A DNA stretch of 64,000 nt from Syngnathus acus (taxonomy: Eukaryota; Chordata; Actinopteri; Syngnathiformes; Syngnathidae). Positions 1 to 13,138 of the stretch are shown in pieces (positions within the stretch are counted from its first letter, which is position 1; the number at the start of each line of letters is the position of its first letter). The notes below the pieces were generated by a model. That model saw nothing but the letters and a program-made list of their open reading frames with translations, had not been told where the DNA came from and searched no databases. The position numbers and the translations under genes were made by a program. Location: the NCBI RefSeq assembly GCF_901709675.1, contig NC_051089.1, positions 7,935,476 through 7,999,475 on the forward strand. Reading direction: 5' to 3'.

Positions 1-491
1 GTACTGTAATTTTCACACAAATGAGAGCCCGAGCTGTCAATGAGGTCAGACATTCTAACACACCGTTCCACTCCTCTGATTTGTCCTGGGGACGGCTAGC
101 TGAAATAACACAGATAAAAATCATTTGGTAGTTACTGATCAAGTGATGAGCGTGTGGGGTCAGCTGCAAAGACCTGATATGGAGTCGGTGCTTTGGCAAA
201 AGACACTTTGGATCCATTTTGTATGTGATTTTATGTACAGCGGCATCATCTTGCAGCTTTGAATGCGAGAGTGTTCGGTGCAGCTGAAGGCGAGGGCTGA
301 TGTGCTTGTTCATGAAGCACTTTTGCTGCTTTAGCCGTCTTGCTTCGCCTCTTTGTTAGCGTGGCATTTGATGTAAGCTGTAGGGTAATGGCTGGCTCGC
401 GGGCCAGCATTAAGCAGGCTAATGTGTCTGTTAATGTCACTTTAGTGTTATTTTAGCTTTTCCCGCACTTAGTCCCATGGTTTTAGGGCAT

Positions 492-534
492 TGTGTGTGT
501 GTGTGTGTGTGTGTGTTTGTGTGTGCATGTGTGT
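492..534 (+). repeat. (GT)n microsatellite, interrupted
   Basis: A run of GT/TG pairs with a TTTG and a GCATG interruption. With the array at 567-591 it forms a compound locus and creates the spurious His-Thr repeats in the minus frames. Confidence 0.9.
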
Positions 535-566
535 GGGGGAGTGAAACACTCTCAGCACACCTATGC

Positions 567-591
567 TGTGTGTGTGTGTGTGTGTGTGTGT
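567..591 (+). repeat. (TG)12 microsatellite
   Basis: Pure TG pairs, 33 bp after the preceding GT array. Confidence 0.9.
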
Positions 592-2169
592 CTGCACTTG
601 CCACATATTGAGGCAATAAGTTACATTTCCATTTCAAAGCAATGAGTCAGCAGCAGCAGAAGCTACTTTCACCCATTAATGTGATTTTAGGGAGAAAGCG
701 AGACGGTGAAACATGCAGATGGAAATACACGGAGCGACAGTAATTATTAAACTCCGGGTTCGCAGAAGATTTCTGTTGTTCCTCAGCATCTCTATATTGG
801 TGGTTATTGACGAGCACCTCTACTGCCACATCCTCAATTGGACCACTTAGTATAAATATCATAAATAATAACATAATAAATTTAAATAATAATCATATTC
901 ATAAATAAATTGAGTAAATAACAATAAGTAAATAAATAAATAAATACATGCAGATTTTTATTTAGTTTACCTGGAATTCACTTACCCGAATTGTCTGGTA
1001 TTTTAAAGCGGCTGTCTCCCACATTATCTGTGTCAGTGGACTGCAAAGTGTGTTGTTAGTGTGAAACTTTGACAGAAGATGAATCATTTAAAGGACAAGC
1101 AGTCTGTAAGCGTCAGTGTTTGCTTCGATCTTCAAAGGCGAAGTGCTTGAGGTCAGGTTTGGATCTGTGTGTGGGTTTTGGAAGGGAATAGTTACAGGAT
1201 TGTTTGATGCATGAATGCTTTTGTGTGTGTGTGCGCGTGTAGGTGTGCATGAGTGCATGAATGAGTCTATGACCATGTAAAGCTTTATGCGCATCTTCTG
1301 CTCCGAGTGCATCCACGCAAGATGTATAACTGAGCATGTTGTATTCATGTCATGCGACAAGATGGAATATGTTTGAATGAGTGTTGTCTGTTTGTTTACA
1401 AATATTTTTGTGGAAGTGGTGTGCATTTCTCTGCTTTTTGTGTGCACAAACAAGCCGAAAGTAAAATGTAGAAGGAACCCAGTTAGACTAATCATGTCTT
1501 GAAGCCCTCAAGGCAAAATAGAGTACAATACCTGGTTGCAAGTAAGCAACAGATTTGCCCTCAACTCGTTTGTTGGCCAAACAAAAGCAATGTCAGCAAG
1601 AGGAAGTTGAGCTTCATTTGCGACTCAACACCAAAAGGGGAGTACAGAACAGCCCAGTGAAATTGATGATGATGCTCCCTGTAGATGATCAAGAAAATAT
1701 ACTCACCTGCCCATGTGTACATGGTGCACTCCACTCTCAGGAGCATGTGCATAAAACAAGTGTTTATTGTTGGAGGCGTTATGTGATCATTTTAATGCAT
1801 TAGCAGCCGTGTTGTTTTGTGAACTGAACGTATGTGTGTGTAGCGTACATCTCCATATAAATGTATAAGCCACAGGCAATCGTTCCAAGTGTGTTGTGTC
1901 ATACTTTATCCATTTTTAATGATCGGTAATGGTCGCTAGCAGTCTTAAACCGATAGAGGACACGGCAAAACCAAAAACAACAACAAATAACAAACCCAAA
2001 GTGAAGGAGGAGATAATGGAATGACCGTGAGAGATAGAGAGAGATGGAGGCAAGGCGAAAACGCAGGATGGTGTTAATAGATGTTAGCTTGTGAAAACAT
2101 CTCTGCGGCGCTGTTGAGAAGGTCCCGTGGTACGATGTGTGTTCCCACATGGAAGAGGAAGAGTCTGCC
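592..2169. other. Intron, no gene seen
   Basis: AT-rich unique-looking sequence. It contains a short (AAAT)n run at about 926-946 and imperfect GT stretches near 1220-1245. The minus-strand ORF of 135 codons at 1088-1495 has no domain resemblance and I treat it as chance. Confidence 0.6.
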
Positions 2170-2305
2170 TGACTGTCCGGATTTCAGCAGATTTGCTGAC
2201 AAAATGATTGACAGGTTGTTAAGTTGAATGACTAGCTTGCTGACTGAATCGCTTGTGATACAGACTGGGCTACGTGGCTAAGTGACGGATTTGCCGACTT
2301 TGGGG
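2170..2305. repeat. Decayed minisatellite-like GCTGACTGA repeats
   Basis: Variants of TTGCTGACTGAAT, such as TTTGCTGACAAAATGATTGACAGG, ATGACTAGCTTGCTGACTG and GTGACGGATTTGCCGAC, recur at irregular spacing. A similar decayed array lies at 43790-43947. Confidence 0.45.
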
Positions 2306-2538
2306 AGGCGATCAAGAAATGTTGTGTGTTTACAAGGAGGGACTGCAAAGAGTTTTAGGGGTTCAGAGGACAAGAAAATGGACTTGGCATACTATAGTTG
2401 TTAAAGTGTTGCTGCTTGCGTGTGGTGTTCTTGAAGATGTACAATTATGCTAACATCATGCTAACGTTTCCCTGAAATGATGTTAAATTAAACAAAAAAA
2501 TAATGCACGTTAATGCTTGTTTGTCGCTCCCTATGATT

Positions 2539-2658
2539 TATTGGTGACCTGAAGTCCAGGATGTACCTCACCTTTCACCCCAAGTCAGCTGAGATACAGT
2601 TGTCTCCAGGCCACCCATGACCCTGAACAGGATAAGCTTAACGTGGATTGATGGATGT
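2539..2658 (+). repeat. Old copy of a common teleost interspersed repeat (ATAAGC...GATGGATG 3' end)
   Basis: The order of blocks (GATGTACCTCACCT, CCAAGTCAGCTGAGAT, CTCCAGGCCACCCATGACCC, ACAGGATAAGC, GATTGATGGATG) follows a repeat found throughout fish genomes. That repeat reads roughly as a gattgg/ggtgtacccc/ctgggataggctcca/ggataagcgg/gatggatg series. The copy is diverged and non-coding. Family name not assigned. Confidence 0.6.
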
Positions 2659-4229
2659 GTGCCGGGGAATGATTTCAAACACTTAAAAAAAAAAGTAATA
2701 TCCGTTAAAATGGAAGCTTTCGGGGTTTTCATGCCTCACTGATGTCTAAAGCCTGAGTATTATCACCCTGTCAAAGATGATGGAGAGCGGGAGAGAAGCG
2801 AGTAAAGCATAAAGGGGATGTGGTTCAGGAAGAGATGAAGATGGAAGGGGAGCGACAGTCTCAAAATTTGTTATATAAAGAAAAAAATTGTAAAAGATTC
2901 ATGCATGCACGTCCCCACCTTTATATCTTGTGACAGTTGTTTAATCCCACATATCAAAAGGCCGAAGAGACTGTCCACGAAATGTCTGGACAAAAACAAA
3001 ACAAAACACACCTGCAACCTTCAATCTCAAGCTCACACAAACGCTTTGTTTCTTTGTCCTTTACAGGCCATTAAATCTAAACCATGCTTGCTTACAGTTT
3101 GACAAGTGATAGCCAAATAACACACACTGTTTTCCTCAAAGCCTATGTTTTTGAAATGGGATGCTCACTGTGATTTGCTTTCAGATAGGCACAAAACTGT
3201 AATCACAAACACAAAGGATAAAACATGGAATGAAATGAGTATCTTGACAACAAACCATATCTGATTGAGCGCTTGCTTGAAATGAAATTTGTTCTTGTAG
3301 AAACTTGCTAAAAAAAAATTTTTAAATGACAAATAAAGCAATTACCAGCGCTGGGGGTGATTTCAGTACAGGCACTCTTGAAGACAAGTTGGGCTTTATA
3401 TAGAATTTCAGTAACATTAGTTGCAATGCCTTTTGCCTTTCAAGCTCTGTGAAGTGTCTGACTGGCACTTTTGAGAACATCAATCGACATGCATTGTTCC
3501 ACTCTGACCGGCATTTTTCTGGTCTTCTTGCAGTACTGTTACTGGCCAATTTTTCACTCCCTGCTAACACAATTATTGGTCTAGTTGCATGTCAATCATT
3601 GTATCAGCAGGAGGTGGCAGCGAAAAACAAAAACACATTGCTACATTTAGTTGTCATTTTAATCATGTGTTGGCGTTTTTAAGTCACCAGTTGTTGCTTT
3701 GCTGAAAGTATATTTCCATCACTATCATTGTACTATAACTAGTAATCGACTGATAATTTTAACTTTCTCCAGATTGCTCAATTAATGTTAAAGATTTTCC
3801 TGCAAAATATAACATTTGGAATAGTTCATGTCTACCATGTTTGAGTATATATGTATTTGCAGGGGTGCTGACACGGGCACATAATTACTGTATGAATGTA
3901 AATACTGTAAAAGTTATTTATGGAGATATTTCCTGACAACGGTTGCTAAGTACATTACTTGATAGGTACAGCACGGAATGACCAACTAAAACGTACAAGA
4001 AGCATGAAAGACTATATACTATATATAAAACCAGCAAGGCAGAAATATGACTCCAACCTGTTCTAAAAGCAAGCAATCAGATGGACGATACATAAGTGGG
4101 TCATACCAGTTGCGTTCTCTGTACATTTTGTACTATCAGACAATCCAGCATTGTGCTTGCGAGTGTTATTCCCACACACTGTGTATTGTGATGTTTCCTT
4201 GCACTTTGCCGTCTCTTCACTTTAAAGCA
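2659..4229. other. Intron, nothing specific seen
   Basis: AT-rich DNA without a recognisable gene, RNA or repeat family; ORFs are short and overlap on both strands. Confidence 0.55.
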
Positions 4230-4880
4230 GCACCTCTTGAAAGAAACACTTCCTCTCCTCTTTCGCACCACATTACCTCCCTCGCATTCTGCCCCGCACA
4301 CTTTTTAGATGATCTCTTTTCTCCCCCCTGTCATATTTTTTTTTTTTACAGCTTTTCCCTTCATGACTCATCACTCATGTTTTCATTCATTTCTCCCTGT
4401 TGTCCTTCCTCTCTTAATGACTCCCAACTCTTTTCTTCCCCCCTGTCCGGCGCTTCATCCCTCCTTGTACTTCCCCTCTCGTAAACTTCCTCCTCCTCAC
4501 TTCTGCTTATTCTCCTCCCCGCTTCCACTCAATGTCTCTCTCCCCTTCTCTCTCTCTGCTCTTTGCAGTCCTTTGATTAGCTTGTTGGCATTTTCATTGT
4601 GATGTCTATATGAGCAGTGAAATAACTCTTCTGTCACTGTTTGCCCTCTATGTACACCCTTCCGTCGGTCTCTTCATTTCCCCCTCGTGTCCTCCACCTC
4701 CCATCCATGTCTATCCTTTTTTATCCCCCCTCTCTCTCCATCCAAAATTGTCTCACCCTTTCTGTCAATCAGTCTCCAACCACCTCCCAATCACATTTCG
4801 CCGCACACATTCTTTACATTTGCCTTAGTTATTTCATTATGACTTTCAGCTGTCATTTCGTCCTCTCCAGTTTCTCCCCA
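4230..4880 (+). repeat. Long pyrimidine-rich tract
   Basis: About 650 bp strongly biased to C and T on the + strand (CTCCCTC, TTCCCCCCTG, CTCTCTCTCTGC). It produces several overlapping Ser/Pro/Leu-rich ORFs that are compositional artefacts. Homopurine-homopyrimidine DNA of this kind can form triplex structures; that is inference. Confidence 0.75.
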
Positions 4881-5404
4881 TCTAAATGTCAGATGTCGCT
4901 GGCAAAATAAAAAATGTCACCCCGGTGACTATGAACCGTCTGGGGAGAGAGAATGCAATGTGTGCGTCTGTGTGTGTTTTGGTAGTGGCTCTATCTGGAC
5001 TAAAACATCCACTTTTCATGTTTTTCCAGCATAGGGAAGAGAGTAGATGATGTCTGGGGAATATAAAGGACATGTTGGTAAACGATATGGAATAGCAGGA
5101 GGTTGAGTGTATGCGTTGAGAGAATGAGTCGCCTTATTCAGAAGAAAAAATGAGATAAGAGTGTGGGTGAGGTGGGATGACAGGTGGGAGTAGAAATTTG
5201 GAGGTAAATGGGGAGAGAGGAAGAGACTGTGTCTACATGCCTCTAATCTCTTAACGGTTGAGAGGAAGCACACAATAAGACATTATCTAAGACTTGGACT
5301 TAGCTGCTGCCTGATGCTTGTGACAAAAGCGAGTTTCGGCACCTTTGTACCTTTCATGCACCAACGCCCACGCAAAAGAAGCTTTTCAAGACAGTATATC
5401 AACT
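4881..5404. other. Intron, purine-rich, no gene seen
   Basis: Mildly G/A-rich on the + strand after the pyrimidine tract, without recognisable elements. Confidence 0.5.
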
Positions 5405-5480
5405 CAGGCTGCAACCAACAATTATTTTACCAATTGATGATTCTGTCGATTTTTAATCGACGAATCCGATGAAAACCTTT
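5405..5480 (+). mobile_element. End of a hAT-like non-autonomous element
   Basis: CAGGCTGCAACCAACAATTA followed by TTGATGATTCTGTCGAT and TCGACGAATCCGATGAAAA resembles the well-known teleost hAT terminal sequence (cagggctgcaactaacgatta... with tcgatta/taatcga blocks). Only one end is evident. Its inner part and the other terminal repeat were not found. Confidence 0.55.
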
Positions 5481-5633
5481 TTTTCTTTTTTTAATCACAT
5501 TCTTAGTATTGGCCTCTGAATTCCATTTTAATTGCAAATGTAAGACACATTTGAATCTTTACCAAATGACATTATTCACTATTAGAACAAAAACAGAAAA
5601 TAATGTAATCCTGTATACTTAAATTCGGTTGAG

Positions 5634-5748
5634 TGTGCAAATAACGTGAAATTATCTAATAATGTGTTAATAATTTCACACAGGTCGCTCCTGAGTATAA
5701 GTCGCACCCCCGGCCAAACTATAAAAAAAAGTGCGGCTTATTGTCCGG
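5634..5748 (-). mobile_element. Fragment of a TA-flanked DNA transposon family (family B)
   Basis: The blocks AATAATGTGTTAATAATTTC, GTCGCTCCTGAGTATAAGTC and GCACCCCCGGCCAAACTAT match, in reverse orientation, the 5' part of the complete copy at 33845-34455. The outermost terminal repeat is changed (GTGCGGCTTATTGTCCGG). It is an end fragment with no coding sequence. Confidence 0.7.
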
Positions 5749-6352
5749 CTGCTTAATGCCCTGGCTGCTTAATGTTCTATTGACATAACCCGTAAAGTTT
5801 GATCCAGTGGATCGTCACACAGTGTTTGCATTGCAGCAAAATGTCTGCCTGAACTGCTAATGTGGCTCTTGGTTGCTCTGCTCAAAATGAGATGGCCATC
5901 AACACTTGGCTGTAATGGAATGGCCATCTCTTTGCTGTGATTTCTCACTTTGCCCTGGGCCTAATTACAACAGTGGTTAGGTTACATCTCATAATAAAGG
6001 CAATTTGGCCTCTTGTATTTATACCCTTTCCGGTCATTTTCTTTCTCGGGGAAAAGTGATTTGTCATTTGTAAATGTGTACAGGAGGTCCTCCTGTGTGC
6101 TCACCAGAGAAACAAACTGTTTCCCAATTGCCCTCTACATTAGGCTTTGCATAAATTTTTTCGAGATTGTGCATGTGAAGCTTAACACTTCGATTAATAT
6201 TTAATTCAGAATCTGCTGCACGGTCATTTACAGCAAAGAGTGAATTCGGTTTAAACTTCTACACTTCCTTCTCTGGTTACGTTTGTTTTGGGCTTCAGTA
6301 AGTGACACTCCTTTGCCTATTAAGATTTTTGTTAAGCCTCTTTATACTTTTG

Positions 6353-6354
<2 letters not shown>
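5749..6354. other. Intron, nothing specific seen
   Basis: Unique-looking AT-rich sequence without recognisable features. Confidence 0.5.

Positions 6355-6394
<40 letters not shown>
6355..6394 (+). repeat. (GATT)10 microsatellite
   Basis: Ten perfect GATT units. Confidence 0.95.
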
Positions 6395-6654
6395 CAGTGG
6401 TGACTTCAGACACCACCCACCCAAAAACACATTACCCCAAATTTGTAATACATTTATGAAAAATAGCACTATATTATTTATGATCTTTGACAAGTCATCT
6501 TTTTATCCTAGCGATCAGCAAATTATATTGTAAAGGCATAAAAAATGAATCGCAATAAACATCCTGAGCTAGAAACAGGAGGGAGGCCAGATTTGACACC
6601 AATCCTGTTAAAAAGCTGACGTCACTGCACTGACTGAGACTCAACGGTGAGAAG

Positions 6655-7255
6655 TCACACAGCTCTTCACCCATTTTCATTTCCTTTCACTTTTCGTTCT
6701 CTTCCTCTTTTACAGTCGGCCTTTCTTTTCCTCACCTTCACGTTCCGCTTTTTGCTTTCTTCTCCATTCCACTCAACTCCTTTCTTTCCCTTACCTGCTC
6801 GCTTGTGTCCTTTCCCCTTTCTGTCATTTGCTTCCTCGCCTTCTCTTCCACTTGTTGCCTTTCCTTTCCTCGCCTTTCCTCTCTGCATCCTTCCCTTCCT
6901 AACCCTCTCCACTCGATTCCTCACGTGGATGTCGGCAAGCACGCGTTGGCATCCGCTAGCTGGTGCTGAGCTGAGCTGTCGTTTCTAAACGACGGCTAAA
7001 TTTAACTAAATGACTTCCTCCACTTGCGTCTGATTTAATGTTTTTTTTCTCCCCCCCTGCACTTCCTCTCTCTGAATCCTTCTCTCATGTTTTTTATCCT
7101 TTTGAGCGACTCCTGCCCCGTTTCCTCCTTCCTTCCTTTCTCGCGCTCTCACTTCAAATCCTCCCTCTCCCTTTCCAAAATAGGCGTGAACCTTTACCTT
7201 TTTATTTAGCTCATTTGGCCCACTCTTCATCTTCGTCCTTTTCTGCAAATGTCTT
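6655..7255 (+). repeat. Second long pyrimidine-rich tract
   Basis: About 600 bp rich in CTTCC/TTTCC/CCTTTC words, broken by a mixed segment near 6920-7030. It gives Phe/Leu/Ser/Pro-rich ORFs on + and Lys/Arg/Glu-rich ORFs on -, which are shadows of composition and not genes. Confidence 0.75.
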
Positions 7256-8000
7256 TCGCCGCGTTATCAGCTTGTTCTGCGTCGGAATCTTTGTTGCGGC
7301 CATGTTGGAGTATTCATTTTAGTGTTACGTACAGGCAATTGCATTTGTGTCGGTCCCATTGATTTGCTTTTATGTCTGCTGTCCTCACTAATGCGTTTTG
7401 ATTGGAAGTTGTGATTAATTAGAGCGTGGACATTTTTTTACCTGGGATTTACGGTCACAAAATGGGACGAGGAGATCGGTGTGAAAAATCATCTGTCAAC
7501 GGTGACTCAGCACACCAACAAGCTCATCTTTGGGAAGATGTAATTATTCCCTAATAACTACTCTGCAGTACTGCTGAATTATATATCACTCATTAGATTA
7601 GCACGTGTGCAGTCTTGCCATATAATTAAGTCACAATCCGATATGTTCTGCCGCAGTCGCATCGTTTCATTTTATTCTCACGTTATTTGCACATTTATGA
7701 TTTCTCCACTTGTACGTAACTGCTCAAGATGATTAAAAATTGAACAAGCATTTTCTCCAAATGTCTCTAAACTTTTGCTTTTCTTTTTTTGGGCGGGTAC
7801 GTACTCCAAGAGACTTGAGTGGGACCTCTATGCAATATAAACTGTCAAGTTTGCATTTTTCTCATGTGCTTGCTTGGGTTTTCTCTTGAGTCCACCGCCT
7901 TACTTCCACCACGTTCTAAAAATATGCTTGTTAGGTTCATTGAAATCTCTAAAATGCCCGCTGGTGTGAATTCAAGTGTGAAAAGTTGGTTTTCCATATG
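7256..8000. other. Intron, nothing specific seen
   Basis: AT-rich sequence without recognisable repeats or genes. Confidence 0.5.
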
Positions 8001-8093
8001 TGCCCTGTGATTGGCTAGCGACCTGTTCGTCTGGGGAAGCCTCTATCCCAAAGTCAAGTAGGCTCGGCTTCAGCTCACTTATGACCTCGAACA
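8001..8093 (+). repeat. Old copy of the common teleost interspersed repeat
   Basis: TGCCCTGTGATTGGCTAGCG, then CTGTTCGTC, CCCAAAGTCAAGTAGGCTCG and CTTCAGCTCACTTATGACCTC follow the same block order as the copies at 2539-2658 and 35772-35938. Diverged, non-coding. Confidence 0.6.
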
Positions 8094-11000
8094 TATGTTC
8101 ATGTCAACGTTCCGTCATACAATTTTTATTTGCTTCACTATTTTTTTTTACCCTAGCACAAAGCGAAAAGCTATTGAGATTGGTGACAGCTTATGACTTA
8201 AATTGCGAGTTGAGTTTGACTCAATAGTCGTTTGACATTTTGGAAATAATATTTTATCTTGCTTTGATCAATATGAAAATGTCAAGTTGAACTTTAAAAA
8301 AAACAGATCACAAAAACACAACTGTGCTTTTTCTCTCTCACCACTGCCACTTTAAAGGGGGAAGATTTTATTTGCATGTTTATTTGCTCATGCAAGCCAC
8401 AGGAGTAAAGCTGCTCTCGTTAACCATAACCTCTAACCAAGACAAAGCAATAATTTTTGCTCAAACATGTCCTCTGACAAAATATTAAAAAATATTTCAC
8501 ATGAAAAACAGTTAATTCCACTAAACATGGAATATTCCATACACATTAACTTTCCAAAATGGTGAAACACAACGCCGTAGTAGCGTTAGGCCAGACTTGG
8601 CCACCGGGTGGCAGTGTAATGCAATCGTACAAAAAATGACGAGTTTCACTTATAGTTGCTGCAATGTGTTGTGTTCAAATATCTGTTCTTTAAAGTGTCT
8701 TTAAACACCAACATTTAGATACTATTTGTTAGACCTCCTATGGTGCTTCCATTCCTGTTTGTGTGAACATTTGCCGGGCATTTGTACAAGAATAACATTC
8801 GGAAACTTCAAAAAAATGTCCCCCTCCCCTCACCCCCCCGGGTGTTTACTTGGTAGTTGTCATGTTCCTTTCACTTGCTCTGTTGGTCAAAGTTGCTAAC
8901 TACTTTCAAAGTCACAGCATGCTGATGTTAAACACACATCATCAAAGGAACTCACTTTTACCCCCCTCACCTCCTCACTTCATAGTGATCCTGAACCGCT
9001 CGCCAGAGAAACGAGGCATTTTTTTTCCCTGTTAAACATCTCAGATGTTAAAAGCTTTGGCGTCACCCTGTTAGCACACCACAGCTTTTCTATTCCTAGA
9101 AACAGGACTCTGTAAAGGCAGCCGAGATACAGCATGTTCCTTACATAGGGCCAGGTTGATATATGAATCACTTCCATGGGGGGGGATCCAGACTGTCTCA
9201 CCTGGGAGGCAATTTGGAAAGTCTGTTTTGGCAGCCAATTTGATATCAGCTCAATCTGCTCTGCCTGACTGATCTGTTAATCAAAAGTTAGTTATGATTC
9301 AACTTGATTAGCTATCATGTTAATTAGAACTGTGGTTTTCTTAATGCATTGGATATCTCTGTTGTCAGTTGCGCCCTGTGTTTATCTGCCATTAGCAGAA
9401 AACAAAAATCAAGCAACTAACAACACAATACAAATTACGGCCAAGGCCGTAACAAAAAAATTCAGCCACCAATCAGTCAAATTTTGACAAAATAAAAAAT
9501 CTCCACATTGATGATGACTAATCAAAGAGGATGAGATGGATAAAATAGAATACGTATAAAAATCAACACGGGCTTTTCAACCAGCCTTATTATCTAATCC
9601 CTTTAAATATTCCAACTAGGCTAGGCTAGGCTTTTGTTGGTTGACTTTACTGTACTAATACAGCATAATTAGCTTAGATGGCAGGGTAGAAAATGTGCAT
9701 TTCTCAATTAAATTGTGGAAGCAGACTAATGGAAATCAATGCACATGCCAAATGCAACTGAAAATTCCTGTTTTGTTTATTGAGACATTTGCAGTCACTT
9801 AGCCAGCCATTGTGTCTTTTTACCCGACATAATTGCAGGCGCGAGAAATGCAGCAATGCTATAAGACGCAGTAAAGACATGTGGATACTAATGTTAGGCT
9901 TATCTAATTCCACACAATTAGCATAATTGCTAACCATCAAAAATTGATGAATCAATTTAGACTTAAACGTCTGGACTACAATGTGGGATGCACACCAGAG
10001 ATATTGATTAACTCGGGATGTGCATTACAATTAATGAATCATTAAGAATTATGTGTAATTGATTGTTAATGAATCATGCCAAGAAGCAACAAAGGCACAA
10101 ATGCTGGTTCCATCCATTTTCCATACTCGCGGTTCCTCAAACCCTAGACTGGCTGCCAGACCAAAACTCAAACCCACATCCAGCATATGAGGAGACCTGC
10201 CCATCCTATTTTTTCTCTAACAAACCCACCAAGACATCTCAAGAGACCAACACCTCTGTCCAGCTGATCTGTGACTCAGAAGACAACTATTCATATTCAT
10301 ATCCAATAGCTGCCCTCTCATCGCCCATCCTCCGTCCTCTCCAGCCTCTGATATATGAGCTAATCGGGAGTGACCTTTGCAATTGCCGATCACGCACTGG
10401 GGTCATGATGATTAGTCCTCAGTATCTTTACACATCAGCTGCATGTAGTCATGCACCACTGGTTATGATGTCACCCCCTCGGCCTTTTCACAAGCTGTAA
10501 CATCAGTGTATCGCTAACACTCATGACGTGATCAAGAAGTGGCCGCTGGTGCGTGAGTCAAAACACTTCACACAGCGGTCGGGTTCACAGAGCCGTGTTT
10601 GCACCGAGCATTTGGCCTCTGTAAACATTGGAATGCCAAAACCCCATATGTGCAGGGTTTTCTGGATTAACAATGCAGGTTGACCAATGTCCCTCTGGAT
10701 CAGTAATGCATCTATTCAATCTACCAAAATGTAAGTGACCCAAGTCAAATTTATCCACTTGTGTTTGTTTCCATTTGCAGCTACCTCGAAATAGCTCAGA
10801 TCAGTTACTGAACACTGGAAACAACCTGCATGCAGCCCACACTTTGCTAATCGATTATTGTACACAACAGCATTGAATTGGAAGTATGATTGTCAACATG
10901 GAAGGAAATATGAATGAATAAATAAATATTTACCATTAATCATTATGCACTGTTTAGTTTGGCCTGAAATGGCTATTTTCCCTCTTGGTTTGGATATCGT

Positions 11001-13138
11001 AGATTACTTGACTTCAGCATTAAACCCGTTCGTTGCTGCAGGCATGATGATGTTTTCCTTATTTAAGCGTGCACACATCCGTGTGTGTTTTTCTTAATTT
11101 GCCGGTAGACGGCTGTGTGTCTACTCGACGTCTTAGAAGATATCCGACTAGCATTGACAGAGTGCAGCCGATCTGCCTGCTTACACTGTGATCATGTTTG
11201 AAGATTATTTAATCTCTATTGGTTTATTTACATTTGGGCATGACAATTTAGGTGCAACCTTTACCACAAGGATTTTGAAAACACATAATTTCTACATTTG
11301 GTCACTTTCAAACTAATGGCCTAAGTTATATTTTGACAGAAATGATTTTCAGCTTTAACATTTGATAAAATTGTTTTAAGTTAAAGACATTCATTTTTAA
11401 CCGGGAATCGTTCACAAAAATAGTCATTTATTGGTTCAGATTTTCATGTTTTCTGAAAAAAAAAGATAAAAATGAAGGTGACAATATTTCTACATGTTTT
11501 TGTCAGTGGTGACAGAGATCGTTATGTCACCCCTTTGGTTCTCGTGTCATTGTGACCACCTATTTCCATCATTCAAGATTCCAGCCAAGATTCATGCTTC
11601 CTAGAGAGGCTTTATGTTTAATCCTCCAACACAGTTGGGTGTAAAGAAAAGCTGCCTGGTCCATTAATTCAATCAATAAAAATTCAATGAAAATATGATA
11701 CCGGATTAATCTCATCACTGTACATTTTCCTCATTCATTCTCTTGGAAACAGGAAGAAAATGTCGAGGTGCTCAACTGGAGTGAGTTGTGTCCTATACGC
11801 TAGACTCTTTTCATAGGTTTTCTATCAAATGACCTGAGGGCATTATTGGCATCCCGCAGATCTCAACGAGCCATCGTGGAGAGGCTTTATCCAGTGAATA
11901 GCAGACAATCAGCACAGTGGTAGATGCTGATGGGAAGCCAATGCTGCTTCAGTTGCTCAATGCCTGTGGCCTAAGGAGGGGGAAAAAGAACAGCAAGGAA
12001 AAAGATTCTGTAATCTTTCTCAAAATGGATCTTGCATCATCTCAGGGTGAGATCTTTTCATGGTACTCATTCCACGACCTCGTAAGAAAAAACATGTACT
12101 GAGATTTTCTTTGAATTGCTGCCAGTTGTCGATTGTTGTAACTGTATTTGATGACTCGATAAAGGAAGAATAATTCATGTTATTATGAGTCATGGTCGTC
12201 AGGTGTGATGAGGGGAGAAAAAAAAAATGATCTTTCTGATGATTAAAAGCATGAAATAGTCTAAAGCCTTTGAAAAGAATGAAACATTGGACTTTTCAAG
12301 GAGTTGTAGCAAAGAAAAGGTCTTTTAGGATGTCGCTCACCAGTGTTTTTTTTTTATGACAACCAAATGAACTACCAATACTTTTGAGGGCTGAAATATC
12401 TAAACGCTACAGCAAGTTTGACAGAAAATACTTTGAAGTAATCTGCTTTTTAGGCAGGCTATATCTCCAGGAGCATGTGCACGACAGCTTCAGTAATGGC
12501 TTCACAAATATTCATCGCATGATCGCTTAGATTAAACGTACATCCCCTGGTTTGTAATAAATTATCGCAATAATACCTTATTCTTTTAATACTTGTCATC
12601 TGTTATCCGAACGTGATCGCTTCTTTTGCCTTCTTTTCTCTTCCCTTCCCTTCATTTGCTTCAACCATCATTCATCCTTTCAGGAGATTTACGGACCAGC
12701 AGCGCATCCATTTGGTGACATGAATTCTGAAAAGCAACAAATCTAGCTTCTTTGAAATGTATCAGCAAACCGCAACTAAATATGTGTAGCCTTTATTTAT
12801 ACGCAGCACAACATGATGACCTCAAAGAACCCGCTATAGCTGCTTATGTGTAGTGCAGCATCAAAACATTATTTTTTGTTGATTACATTGAAACCTATTG
12901 TTGATATTTTTGGCCAAGTTCAAATATGAAGACAAATATGTCAATTGTATCTGTTTTAATGATGCTTGCAAGTGACCTTTTCTAATCAGAACGATTGATT
13001 CCACGTCAACATACCTTGAGTTGTTCAGTGTATGCCGTCATGACAGCTGACTTTCAGCCCTTTCTACTTTTCTTGTCAGAGGTCGTCAGAGTGAGTCATC
13101 CTTTACCATTTATGACCATCTTCTGCATTAATTTCATC
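8094..13138. other. Intron, no gene seen (5 kb)
   Basis: AT-rich sequence without recognisable exons. A weak CTCF-like site (one mismatch) lies at 8601-8616. A possible, very diverged start of the common teleost repeat (CATCCATTTTCCATACTCGC) lies at about 10110-10175. The + strand ORF at 10063-10500 (145 codons) shows no domain, signal or splice context and is rejected. Confidence 0.55.

Noticed and set aside
10063-10500. 145-codon + strand ORF
   Set aside because: No domain or signal; overlaps a possible old repeat end; chance ORF.
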